A DNA stretch of 53,373 nt from Opitutia bacterium (GTDB lineage Bacteria > Verrucomicrobiota > Verrucomicrobiia > Opitutales > JABJCN01), in NCBI GenBank assembly GCA_018668635.1, contig JABJCN010000026.1:1-53373 (forward strand). Direction: 5' to 3'. The notes under the pieces were generated by a model. That model made no database searches, had not been told where the DNA came from, and saw nothing but the letters and a program-made list of their open reading frames with translations. Position 1 is the first letter of the stretch; each line of letters opens with the position of its first letter. The translations under genes were made by a program, and so were the position numbers. Below are positions 33,468 through 42,080 of this stretch, one piece after another.

Positions 33468-34907
33468 TTAGTACACGAATCTCTGGTTTTGCTGAATTGA
33501 TTTTCTTTCTTTCTCGATCAATCCATATTTCGTTGAGATTGCTACTAGTATTGTCATGAGAAATGATACGGCTGGTGTTCTGCAGGGAAATTCAACAATT
33601 GAATAAATAATTATCACAATCGTACCACCCCAGAGCCATCTCGAGATGGGGTTCGTTGTCCCCTTGCCACGATATATTTTATACGGCGCGACAAAAATGA
33701 AACCAAGAAGAATGAAGCCCGCAATTCCTGTTTCTGCGATGTATTCGAGCCAATCGTTATGGGCATGGTCAAACCTGGTCCCTTTGTGTTCAGGCCCCAA
33801 GTATCTCCCTACATTTATTATGGAGGAATAAGATCCTAGACCCCATCCAAACAGAGGCTTTTCCCTAATTAATTTTAAAGTATCTCGAGAAATATAGAAG
33901 CGAGTCTCTTTCTGCCCCTTATCAATTAGGTTTTTATATTGCCTCGAAGTTGTGCGGAAAATTTCTTCTTTATTTTCTTCGTGCAATAGCAAGGCTGAAT
34001 AGGTTATCATAAGACTTACTCCTACGGCAATGGTACCAGATATAAGGCTTTTCATCCTAATCGAGTTAGAACTAGTTAATTTATTAACGATCAGTTTTCC
34101 TAGGTAGACAGCGAAAAGTAAACCATACAAGACACTGCATGACCTTGAGCCAGAAAGGGGAACAGTCAGGCCAATTATGATGCCCGCATTCACAAGCAAA
34201 GGAATCGGTGAGTTGTGTTTGGACTTCCCTGGTTGTTCCTTCTTTAGGTGGAAATGAGTTAGTGCACCAATTACGCCAAGTGTAAGAATGCAATAAGCCC
34301 CCCAGTGGTTCTTGTATGAGAATGTGGAGAAGAAATACCGAGCATCAGTTGGCTCGATGTATCCTAGTATTTTTCTGCCACCACTTAGTTTTACAAATAT
34401 TCCTACGATCGACAGTATAACCATATTAGCTGTGATCCCCCAGAGAATTAGCCTCAAGGTACTTCTTCTGTTAATCAGGAAGAAAACACTTGGTCCTAGA
34501 AGAATTAAAACAACAGCCAGTTTGGGTAACCTTTCGAATGTTAATTCTTGAAGAACAGTAGATGGACCCCATGGAACATTAGGTATTGAAGTCAAAAATC
34601 CTTTCACTGAACCTGCTGGTTCAAAACAAGGATTAATTCCGCCCAGTATCACTAGGCCAAAAAACAAGAAAACTATGCTTGTGTATGCCCGGTACTCAAT
34701 GATTGAATTTTTAATAAATGGGATGCAGTGGCAGAGTGTCGTTCTTGGGTGCCTCCAATTTGCAAAAAAAGGCACAGCAAGAAAAAGTAGACATCCCCAT
34801 GTCAGTGCATTTTCCGTAGGAGTTATTTGCCCTGGCGCCCCCCATGTGCTGAATATTATCAATCCTAGTATCGCCAGACCGCCCAGCTTTTCTTGTTCAT
34901 TTTTCAT
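33468..34907 (-). CDS. O-antigen ligase/polymerase-like membrane protein (Wzy_C type)
   Basis: A 479-residue integral membrane protein with about ten hydrophobic helices. A large periplasmic loop is placed before the C-terminal helices, with FGWGLGSYSSI and the conserved RFDHAHNDWLEYIAETGI, which is the hallmark of the Wzy/WaaL O-antigen polymerase and ligase superfamily (Wzy_C). It either polymerises undecaprenyl-linked repeat units or transfers them to an acceptor. ATG at 34907 is preferred to TTG at 34928. It is divergent from the export operon that begins at 35183. A second polymerase-like protein lies at 44436-45812, so the two may split polymerase and ligase roles. Confidence 0.8.
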   Translation of the reverse strand: MKNEQEKLGGLAILGLIIFSTWGAPGQITPTENALTWGCLLFLAVPFFANWRHPRTTLCHCIPFIKNSIIEYRAYTSIVFLFFGLVILGGINPCFEPAGSVKGFLTSIPNVPWGPSTVLQELTFERLPKLAVVLILLGPSVFFLINRRSTLRLILWGITANMVILSIVGIFVKLSGGRKILGYIEPTDARYFFSTFSYKNHWGAYCILTLGVIGALTHFHLKKEQPGKSKHNSPIPLLVNAGIIIGLTVPLSGSRSCSVLYGLLFAVYLGKLIVNKLTSSNSIRMKSLISGTIAVGVSLMITYSALLLHEENKEEIFRTTSRQYKNLIDKGQKETRFYISRDTLKLIREKPLFGWGLGSYSSIINVGRYLGPEHKGTRFDHAHNDWLEYIAETGIAGFILLGFIFVAPYKIYRGKGTTNPISRWLWGGTIVIIIYSIVEFPCRTPAVSFLMTILVAISTKYGLIEKERKSIQQNQRFVY

Positions 34908-35119
34908 TGCGATGATCCGAGCCTTCAAATCAATTGCACCACATAGTGGAACTCAATTTCAACAACTTATCTCAAGCATTTGGCCTTTACAAATTTCGCT
35001 GGATTTGTTTAATATCTTTTTTCTTACTCCCCAGATTCCCCAAACTCTCCCTTATTAATTCCGACAGCAACCTTCTTCGAGTGGTTATTGAGGCGCTAAC
35101 TTTTCCCCAGCAGAAAAAT

Positions 35120-35142
35120 TAGTATTTTAAAATACAATACTA
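35120..35142. promoter_or_regulatory. Nested palindromes upstream of the export operon
   Basis: GTATTTTAAAATAC (35122-35135) is a perfect 14-base palindrome. Its left arm can alternatively pair as TAGTAT (35120-35125) with ATACTA (35137-35142). The element sits 41 bases before the barrel gene, in the 275-base gap between divergent polysaccharide genes. It could be an operator for a dimeric regulator. No T-run follows, so a terminator is unlikely. Confidence 0.35.
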
Positions 35143-35182
35143 GCCAATAATCCCGTCCGGCACTGTCAAGTCTGCACCTTAC

Positions 35183-36445
35183 ATGGATGAAACTGTTAAC
35201 TCTTCAGCTAAGAAAATATTAGTCAAAATGCTCTATTTTATGGGTAGATTTTCTTGGGTTCTTGCAGTGCTCATACCTATTCTCACTTGCTTGAGGACAA
35301 CGCATGCAGTTGTAGAGAAGTCGTTGGGGCGCATAAATGTACAAGCTACGATTGAGGGTGTGTATGATTCAAACATTTTCTCATCTTCTTCTGAAGAGGG
35401 TGATTTCCTTGTTCGTTTTCTACCCCTAGCCAAATATAGCAAGCGCTTGGGACCAATTATAGTTGATGGTGGTGTCGGTGGGAATTTCGGCCGCTATTTT
35501 AATAATAGTAACGAGGATTTTAGTGATCCCGTAACTAATTTTAGCATCAGAATGGCCGAGGATTTTGGGCTTTTTTCCGTAGACAAGAGAACCGCAGGGA
35601 AGATACAATTTGGCTTTGATACAGATATTTCGCAGCGAACTGAAACAAATGAGCAACTTCAGGATTTGATTAGCTACACCCTTTATTCTGCTGATTTCAG
35701 TTTGCGGTACAATCACAGCCCAAAATTTGGTGTTTCTGGAGATGTTCAATATTCCTTTCGCGACTATCAGCAATTAAGCAGTCAAGGTATCCCCTACAGC
35801 AATATTGAAACATACACCTATGGTGCTTCTGCTTATTACATCTATTCTCCCAAACTTGATTTATTCTTCCGTTACCAATATCAGATAAATGAAAGTCCAG
35901 GAACAGAATCCAACTTCATCTCTAATCACCTCAATAACTTCTCGATTGGAGCTGATGGACAATTGACCCCAAAATTAGATGGTACCATTTCTTTTGGTTA
36001 TGGTGTATTGGATTATGGTAGTACAGAGGTCGATTCCCAAGATTCCATTCTATTTCACGCTGGTTTAAATTGGGCATGGCGTGAGAAAACAAAAATAGGA
36101 TTAATGATGGATAAGTCTTTTTCACCATCTCCTCAGGATCAGGTTATGTTATCTACCACTTTCAGCGCTCAAATTTCCCAACGTTTTACTAAACGGGTTG
36201 CCGGAACCCTTGCTGCCAATTATGGATTTGTAGACTTTAGTTCTTTTCGAGAATTTGGACCTCACAATGTTCGTAGTGATCGTGTTGACGATAGATATGG
36301 TGTGTCATTGAATATCCTTAGTAATTTCACCTCTTATCTTAACGGAAGGTTCTCTTATGCTTATTCGACAACTGCTTCTGGTTATGGAGATGAATTCTCT
36401 AATGATAGGCATTTAGCGAGTATTTCACTAATTGTGCAGTATTAA
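35183..36445 (+). CDS. Outer-membrane beta-barrel protein of the polysaccharide export operon
   Basis: A 420-residue exported protein. A hydrophobic signal (WVLAVLIPILTCL, ending THA) is followed by about 370 residues of alternating aromatic and polar residues, with repeated strand-like segments such as VQATIEGVYDSNIFSS, FRYQYQINES and LNGRFSYAYST, typical of the beta-barrel porin 2 type. The final residues SLIVQY end in an aromatic, as outer-membrane barrels do for BAM recognition. The start may be ATG 35183 or ATG 35228, which gives a shorter signal peptide. It leads an operon with the OPX protein and tyrosine kinase, so a role as export pore or scaffold is likely. Confidence 0.75.
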   Translation: MDETVNSSAKKILVKMLYFMGRFSWVLAVLIPILTCLRTTHAVVEKSLGRINVQATIEGVYDSNIFSSSSEEGDFLVRFLPLAKYSKRLGPIIVDGGVGGNFGRYFNNSNEDFSDPVTNFSIRMAEDFGLFSVDKRTAGKIQFGFDTDISQRTETNEQLQDLISYTLYSADFSLRYNHSPKFGVSGDVQYSFRDYQQLSSQGIPYSNIETYTYGASAYYIYSPKLDLFFRYQYQINESPGTESNFISNHLNNFSIGADGQLTPKLDGTISFGYGVLDYGSTEVDSQDSILFHAGLNWAWREKTKIGLMMDKSFSPSPQDQVMLSTTFSAQISQRFTKRVAGTLAANYGFVDFSSFREFGPHNVRSDRVDDRYGVSLNILSNFTSYLNGRFSYAYSTTASGYGDEFSNDRHLASISLIVQY

Positions 36446-36473
36446 GCTATCTATTAGAAATCTGACATACGCC

Positions 36474-37124
36474 GTGAAGCATTTTTTTTTACTTTTGTTA
36501 ATTGCCCATGTTGCATCAGTTCAGGGGAACCAGCAAGTTGCGGATAATCCTGTAGCCAATTCTGATCAATCGTTACCTAAAATCACTGTTGGAGGTTTTC
36601 GGTTCGGGACATACACGATTACTCCTCTTGATCGTATTCAAGTCAGCATTTATGGTGAACCGGAGTTGTTGGTCAGTGAAATTGTTGACCGTCATGGAAT
36701 GATTTATCTCCGCTTGGTTGGGGAAGTGAATGTTGCTAATTTAACTGTCAAACAAGCTGAAGAAAAAATTGAATTAGAGTACATAAACAAAAGGTACCTT
36801 CGTAGACCAAAGGCACGAATTCGTATGGTCGATTATGCTCCACAAGAAGTACTCATGCTTGGAGAAGTTCGTAAGCCAGGTCCATTTAGTTTTCCCCATG
36901 AAGTTGAGGCAATGGATATCGTGGAGGCCGTTGCGAGAAGTGGAGGAGTCACTGAACTTGCGAGTGAGAAAAAGGTTACTGTTAAAAGAAAGACCGATGT
37001 AGGATTTGATGTTTACCGCGTTGATCTGAAGAGTCTTAAAAGGGGCTTGGAGGAGGGGAATGACGAGGGCCGTTTCTTTTTGCAACCTGGTGATATTGTA
37101 TTTATTCCTGAAAGAATAATTTAA
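36474..37124 (+). CDS. Short polysaccharide export (OPX/Wza-like) protein
   Basis: A 216-residue periplasmic protein. The signal peptide is HFFLLLLIAHVASVQG with no lipobox Cys. The Poly_export domain has YTITPLDRIQVSIYGEPEL and DRHGMIYLRLVGEVNV; a single SLBB domain with VLMLGEVRKPGPFSFP follows, and the protein ends at PGDIVFIPERII. It therefore lacks the C-terminal helix that forms the outer-membrane pore in E. coli Wza (about 379 residues). GTG at 36474 is proposed from the signal peptide; the alternative TTG at 36432 overlaps the barrel gene. It is flanked by the barrel and the Wzc-like kinase. Confidence 0.88.
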   Translation: MKHFFLLLLIAHVASVQGNQQVADNPVANSDQSLPKITVGGFRFGTYTITPLDRIQVSIYGEPELLVSEIVDRHGMIYLRLVGEVNVANLTVKQAEEKIELEYINKRYLRRPKARIRMVDYAPQEVLMLGEVRKPGPFSFPHEVEAMDIVEAVARSGGVTELASEKKVTVKRKTDVGFDVYRVDLKSLKRGLEEGNDEGRFFLQPGDIVFIPERII

Positions 37125-37189
37125 ATTTTGAACAATGCAATTTTCTACCCGTTATCTACTTTGTTAGCAACCAGCAGACAACATTGACT

Positions 37190-39436
37190 ATGGATAAGGA
37201 CGGAGATTTCCTTCAAAATCAACCATCACCAAGTGCGAATTCTGCTAGATTTAGGGGAATCGTTGATTTTCTGCTCATTATTCGAGATCGCTGGTTATGG
37301 GGACTTAGTATTGCTCTACCTGTTAGTCTTATTTTTGCATTCAAGCAGCTAAATGTAGATAAATTATTTTCCGCGAGTGCTTCATTGAATTTTGAACTTC
37401 CGAAGAAGATTCTCGATTTAACTCCTGTCCAAAGGACTGACTTTTCCAAGCAGGTTTTGGGAGAGCATGTACAGCGACTGAGGAGTAAAGAGTTCCGTGA
37501 CAGGTTAATGGCTTCTTTTACTGACGATGAAAAAGAAAAATTATTAAGTCCATATCGCAGTCTAGATGTTCAGAATAATGTCATCCCGACAATCCCACAA
37601 TTGATCCGTTATAATGTCATAATGGGTGGCACTCATATCCCAACATTAACTATTACAGCAACATCACTTCATACAGGGGATGGAGCTAGTATTATTGCAA
37701 ATAAAGTTCAGAATGAGTACCTAAGGCACATAAAGTCGACAAGATCTCAGATTGATTCCGTTGTTATCAGCAAATTGAGAGATCAGCTAAATCAGATGTC
37801 CGAGGAAGAAAAGAGCCTTGAACTTGAATTAGAGAAGTTCAGAGGGGAAAACGATCTGGTTTCCATCCAAACTGCTCGTGATTTTATAGTTACAGCCATG
37901 ACGGATCTTAAGAACAAGATCAGTAGTGCCAATATTGAGAAATTAAACAACGAAGTAATACTTCTGCAAATTAAAAGGCAACAGGCAGATAATGTATCTC
38001 AGGGATTTCCTGAAAATACAAATCTTCATCTCATTAATGAAGTTTCTGCCTACGGTTCTGTGCAGCAATATCGTTCTGAAATATCAAGTTTGAAGCGTCA
38101 GAGAAAAAATCTTGAGGAAAAGTATTTGGAACGCCATCCAGCCATAATTAGGAATTTAGATGAAACACTTGAATATGAAACATTACTGGCAACGGAAATT
38201 AGTTTGGCCGAGTTATCATTTGTGCAAAATGTGACAACCGCTATTGGCAGAATTTCAAATTTCAACAAAGAGTTAGAGAAACAATTACGGAAATCGCAAG
38301 ATCTTGATAGCATCAACATAGGCTATCGTGTAATTGAGAGAGAAGGGGAGGCCAAGACAGCACTGCGTCAAAGTATTCTTAAAAGAATTAATGATATTGA
38401 AGTTTTACAAGAGATTGAAGAGTCGGACTCAACATTGACTGCTGGATCTCCGGCCGGCACACCAATGGTGCCTATTTCCCCTAACTCTAAGGATATAATC
38501 TCTAAATCATTTGGGGTGTTTTTCATGGCATTTATTTTGATCCCAATCGGTATGGAATTTTTGGATAATCGAGTAAAGTCTCCTTGGGATATTGAGGTTT
38601 TTATTGGCAGAGAAATGTTAGCCGGTATTCCCCGGATTTCATTAGTCAGTGAAACCAACCGACCTCTTATTGTGGCGCAAGACTTGGATGAAAGTCTTGT
38701 CGAATCGTTTCGAGGGCTTTACAGCCGAATTCAAATGAATTCTGATAATATTTATCCTAAAAGTATACTTGTCACGAGCGCCATTCCTAGTGAGGGGAAA
38801 AGCCTTCTTGCCGCTAATCTTGCTCATTCTTTTGCCAATCATGGGCGAAAAACATTGTTGATGGATTTTGACCTACGCCGACCAGGATTACATAAGTTCT
38901 GTGGATTGAGTAATGATAGTGGATTACTTAGTTTTGTACAAGAATTACAGGCCAATCCTGCTGCTCCATTGAATATGGATGATATACCTGAAGTTTATCC
39001 TAATCTACGTTTGCTTCCTTCAGGTGGTAAGACCCGTACGGCAACTGAACTACTGGAGAAGATGTCATTCACTAACCTGCTCATTAAATTAAAAAGGGAA
39101 TTCGATGTATTGTTAATTGATAGCTCTCCAGTCGGGTTGTTCCCTGATTCTAATGCACTTGCAACAAAAGTTGATGATTTAATTTTTGTTACGCGTTACT
39201 CCAAGGTCGGTAGACGTACTGCAAAAACCATGCTTGAAAAACTGGAGGAGACGGGTGCTCGCATTCTTGGAGTCGTGCTTAATGACTTACCTGAAAAGAA
39301 GAGCTCTTCCTACTACTATAATTATGGTTATTATGGTTACGGCTACGGGTACTACCGCTATAAGTATTATAGCAAATATTACGGTGACAGTGGATCTGAT
39401 ACCATGGCCAAGCAGAAAGAAACCCGAAAGAGTTAA
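37190..39436 (+). CDS. Polysaccharide co-polymerase with bacterial tyrosine kinase domain (Wzc-like)
   Basis: A 748-residue inner-membrane protein controlling chain length and export. TM1 (about 36-52) and TM2 (about 440-457) enclose a periplasmic Wzz-like domain with long coiled coils (about 190-400). The cytoplasmic BY-kinase has Walker A SAIPSEGKSLLA, Walker A' LLMDFDLRRP and Walker B VLLIDSSPV. A C-terminal Tyr cluster holds 15 Tyr in 24 residues, expected to be autophosphorylated to control oligomerisation. The start is ATG 37190; TTG 37184 is in frame. It is the last gene of the barrel-OPX-kinase operon. No Wzb-type phosphatase gene is seen nearby. Confidence 0.93.
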   Translation: MDKDGDFLQNQPSPSANSARFRGIVDFLLIIRDRWLWGLSIALPVSLIFAFKQLNVDKLFSASASLNFELPKKILDLTPVQRTDFSKQVLGEHVQRLRSKEFRDRLMASFTDDEKEKLLSPYRSLDVQNNVIPTIPQLIRYNVIMGGTHIPTLTITATSLHTGDGASIIANKVQNEYLRHIKSTRSQIDSVVISKLRDQLNQMSEEEKSLELELEKFRGENDLVSIQTARDFIVTAMTDLKNKISSANIEKLNNEVILLQIKRQQADNVSQGFPENTNLHLINEVSAYGSVQQYRSEISSLKRQRKNLEEKYLERHPAIIRNLDETLEYETLLATEISLAELSFVQNVTTAIGRISNFNKELEKQLRKSQDLDSINIGYRVIEREGEAKTALRQSILKRINDIEVLQEIEESDSTLTAGSPAGTPMVPISPNSKDIISKSFGVFFMAFILIPIGMEFLDNRVKSPWDIEVFIGREMLAGIPRISLVSETNRPLIVAQDLDESLVESFRGLYSRIQMNSDNIYPKSILVTSAIPSEGKSLLAANLAHSFANHGRKTLLMDFDLRRPGLHKFCGLSNDSGLLSFVQELQANPAAPLNMDDIPEVYPNLRLLPSGGKTRTATELLEKMSFTNLLIKLKREFDVLLIDSSPVGLFPDSNALATKVDDLIFVTRYSKVGRRTAKTMLEKLEETGARILGVVLNDLPEKKSSSYYYNYGYYGYGYGYYRYKYYSKYYGDSGSDTMAKQKETRKS

Positions 39437-39456
39437 CTTTTTAGATTTTTTAAAAA

Positions 39457-40338
39457 CTAGATGACCTCACTTGGGGTTTTATGGCGATTTAGTCTGTTTT
39501 TTTTAAGTTCAGCGGTTTTGGCAATTGTTAAAAACTCGTAAGTCGAGTGTAACCTCGCAAAATAATATCCTTCTCTGCCGTCGAGGAATCCTTTTTGCCA
39601 AATATAAACATAAAGGAAGCGCAGGATTGGTCGGAAAGGAAGCTTGTTTACGTACCCTTTGATTTTTCGGCGCATATTTACAGTCTTGTTCTGTAAGGGC
39701 TGATTTGCCTGCGCAGATTTTTTTTCCAGAGCCACCCTTGCTTCCCAGTTGGAATATCGATTGTGCTTTTCAATAAAGACTTCTATGGATGGAAATGCGT
39801 AATGGTCCATTTGACTCCTCATTTGATATTTACTTGAGCCTTTCACAACGACATGCTCATGGACCTCGTTGTCACCACTGGCTGTATCCACATCAGTTAG
39901 TTTTTCGTATCTTCCCAGTTTGTGTCGAAATAACCGTAGGTTCCAGTTCGGATAGTAGGCATGTCGCAACCATTTGCCCATAAACATGAAGCGTCGATTG
40001 ATCCAACAACCATCAATCTCCAAATGTGGCGATGTTATGAGATTCATTATTTCCGATTCCGCTTCAGGGGGAAGGACTTCATCGGCGTCGAGGATAAATA
40101 CCCATTCATTTTGAAATGAGAGGTTTTCAAGAGCCCAGTTTTTTTTCTTTGGCCATGTCCCATTGAAATGAAACTGGATGACTTTTGCCCCATATTTTTC
40201 AGCTATTTCAGCGGATTCATCTTCACTTTGGGAATCTACAACAAATATCTCATTCGCCCATCGCACGGAATCAAGGCACCCAGGTAGGTTTTTCGCTTCA
40301 TTTTTAATGGGAATTAGAATAGAGACTGGAACCTTCAT
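39457..40338 (-). CDS. Glycosyltransferase family 2 (WaaE/KdtX-like)
   Basis: A 293-residue GT2 of the group including lipopolysaccharide core beta-glucosyltransferase WaaE. It has VSILIPIKNEAKNLPGCL, IFVVDSQSEDES, the motif TWPKKKNWAL, the metal site VFILDADEVLPP, and HAYYPNWNLRLFR followed by EVHEHVVVKG, which are characteristic of this subgroup. A basic C-terminal region (GYVNKLPFRP, FLYVYIWQKGFLDGREGY) probably sits at the membrane. It is the last gene of the minus-strand run, 39 bases after the WcaF-like gene, and converges on the kinase gene with a 20-base gap. Sugar specificity is not determinable. Confidence 0.87.
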   Translation of the reverse strand: MKVPVSILIPIKNEAKNLPGCLDSVRWANEIFVVDSQSEDESAEIAEKYGAKVIQFHFNGTWPKKKNWALENLSFQNEWVFILDADEVLPPEAESEIMNLITSPHLEIDGCWINRRFMFMGKWLRHAYYPNWNLRLFRHKLGRYEKLTDVDTASGDNEVHEHVVVKGSSKYQMRSQMDHYAFPSIEVFIEKHNRYSNWEARVALEKKSAQANQPLQNKTVNMRRKIKGYVNKLPFRPILRFLYVYIWQKGFLDGREGYYFARLHSTYEFLTIAKTAELKKNRLNRHKTPSEVI

Positions 40339-40377
40339 ATTTTACTGTGCCGCAATCACAAATGCTGGAGAAATCTG

Positions 40378-40923
40378 TTAGCCTACCCGAATTGTGGTCG
40401 CGGGATTACCAGCAACTGTGGTATGTGCGGCGACATTTTTTGTAACTATAGATTGAGCACCAATTACTGCTTTTTCTCCAATTGTGATATCTGGTAGAAT
40501 CATCGCTCTTGCTCCAATAAATGCATTGCGTTTGATTAGAATTCGCCCTGTTTGCAGAGGTATTGCAGGATCTTGAAAGTCGTGTGTGCCAGTGCACAGG
40601 TATACTTCTTGGGCGATTGTGGCACCTTCTTCGATTTCGATTGGCCCGAGAGAATATGCATTTGCCCGATCTCCAAGGCAGGAGCGGTCTCCTAGTTTCA
40701 GATGCCAAGGTATTTGAATACGTGCTCGTTGGTGCACAAATGGTCTTCCTTCTATTGTCGCGCCGAAGAATTTCAAGATCAGCAATCTCCATAGATTGAA
40801 AGGCTTTGGAGTCCAAAAGCAGAGAAGACCCCATGCACACTCCCAAAGAATCATTCGAATTTTTGTTGATAAATCCCATGGACTTTCAAATTGAGAGGAT
40901 TGACCTGATTTAACACTTTTCAT
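40378..40923 (-). CDS. WcaF-like exopolysaccharide acetyltransferase
   Basis: A 181-residue hexapeptide-repeat acyltransferase resembling the colanic acid acetyltransferase WcaF. The N-terminal segment has WDLSTKIRMILWE and the aromatic helix WGLLCFWTPKPFNLWR typical of that family, then FFGATIEGRPFV, LGDRSCLGDRANAYS, the active-site-type His in CTGTHDFQDP, and left-handed beta-helix turns (AFIGARAMILPDITIGEKAVIG cut here for length; ends VAGNPATTI). It would O-acetylate a sugar of the exopolysaccharide with acetyl-CoA. Its start overlaps the upstream GT4 stop by four bases (40920-40923), indicating translational coupling. Confidence 0.88.
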   Translation of the reverse strand: MKSVKSGQSSQFESPWDLSTKIRMILWECAWGLLCFWTPKPFNLWRLLILKFFGATIEGRPFVHQRARIQIPWHLKLGDRSCLGDRANAYSLGPIEIEEGATIAQEVYLCTGTHDFQDPAIPLQTGRILIKRNAFIGARAMILPDITIGEKAVIGAQSIVTKNVAAHTTVAGNPATTIRVG

Positions 40924-42068
40924 TTTGGCCTTGGAGATGAGATGCCGATAATTTCTTCAAAATCCTTAATGAATTCTAGGCTAACTCTTTTAGGAGAATA
41001 GGCAGTTGCAGTTTCAACTGCTTTTTCACTCACAGAATTATCGGTTTCATATACTTCTATTATCAATTTAAGCTTTTCGGCCAATGCTTTTTCAGGTTCA
41101 TCAATGCGGTGATTGAAGCTAAATCCATTAACGCCATTATTGATAAAATCTTTAAAACAAGGCAGACCTGAAACGAGAGTTAGGCATCCTCTGGACATTG
41201 CTTCGAGTGCTGCCAGTCCAAAAGTTTCTCCATTTTCCGCCAGAGAGGGGTAAACGAAAATGGAAGATCGGTCGTACTCCTGAATTAATTTATCCTGATC
41301 AAATATGGGGTTTTGGAAATATACATTATCCATGTCTTTTGCCAATAATTGAAGTTGCTTCCTATATACACTGCCCGCACCTCCATGCTTTTCTTTCCAT
41401 GGTCCAATAATCTTAAGCTCCCATTTTTCTTTTATTGAATCTGGTAGGCTTTCGAAACTTTTAATCAGTAGATTGATCCCTTTTTCTGGGTGTATTCTTC
41501 CTGCGTAAAGAATCCTATTTATCTTAGGTTTTTCAAGTGATGGCCTTCCTATAAACAGAGGATCCAGCGGGTAGGGGAGTACTTTCACCTGCCTTTGTTT
41601 CTTGCTTGGTATTTCCTTTTGAATTGCATCGGCAATAGGTCTTGAAACGGTTTGTAGTCTGGCGGCATTTTTATAGAACCTCATTTGCCCCTTCGGAGAT
41701 CTTCCCACGTGAACATAGGTTGCACCATGTTTTTTTGGCCTTGTTGCGATAATGGGTAGCCAAAAAGTGTGGGTGATCAAAATGTTAGCTATCGGAAGTA
41801 TGCGTCGTGCTCGTATACTATAGAGTAAATCCTTCCACTTTAATTTTAATAGAGAACCTGAAGCATCATATCCCTTTATCCGTATATGCTTAAGATTGCT
41901 GTTCTCAGTTTCTTGTCGTGCCAAGCCGTCGCATTGTCTTGAAATATAGGTGACTTTGTGACCGTTTTTAGCAAATTCCCTTGCCAGCGAGTGGAATGCT
42001 TTTTCAATAGCGCCTCCTCTTAATGGCGGAACTGGTAGGAATGCACCTTGCACTATAGTGATCCGCAT
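40920..42068 (-). CDS. Glycosyltransferase family 4
   Basis: A 382-residue retaining GT-B glycosyltransferase. The N-terminal Rossmann domain has ITIVQGAFLPVPPLRGGAIE with the glycine-rich loop, and FAKNGHKVTYIS. The C-terminal nucleotide-sugar domain has ILYAGRIHPEKGINLLI, YDRSSIFVYPSLAENGETFG and ALEAMSRGCLTLVSG, where the E-x(7)-E-like motif sits. It lies within the exopolysaccharide run, 12 bases from the preceding GT4, and overlaps the WcaF-like gene at its end. The linkage it forms is unknown. Confidence 0.9.
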   Translation of the reverse strand: MRITIVQGAFLPVPPLRGGAIEKAFHSLAREFAKNGHKVTYISRQCDGLARQETENSNLKHIRIKGYDASGSLLKLKWKDLLYSIRARRILPIANILITHTFWLPIIATRPKKHGATYVHVGRSPKGQMRFYKNAARLQTVSRPIADAIQKEIPSKKQRQVKVLPYPLDPLFIGRPSLEKPKINRILYAGRIHPEKGINLLIKSFESLPDSIKEKWELKIIGPWKEKHGGAGSVYRKQLQLLAKDMDNVYFQNPIFDQDKLIQEYDRSSIFVYPSLAENGETFGLAALEAMSRGCLTLVSGLPCFKDFINNGVNGFSFNHRIDEPEKALAEKLKLIIEVYETDNSVSEKAVETATAYSPKRVSLEFIKDFEEIIGISSPRPK

Positions 42069-42080
42069 TTATTTGTAATC

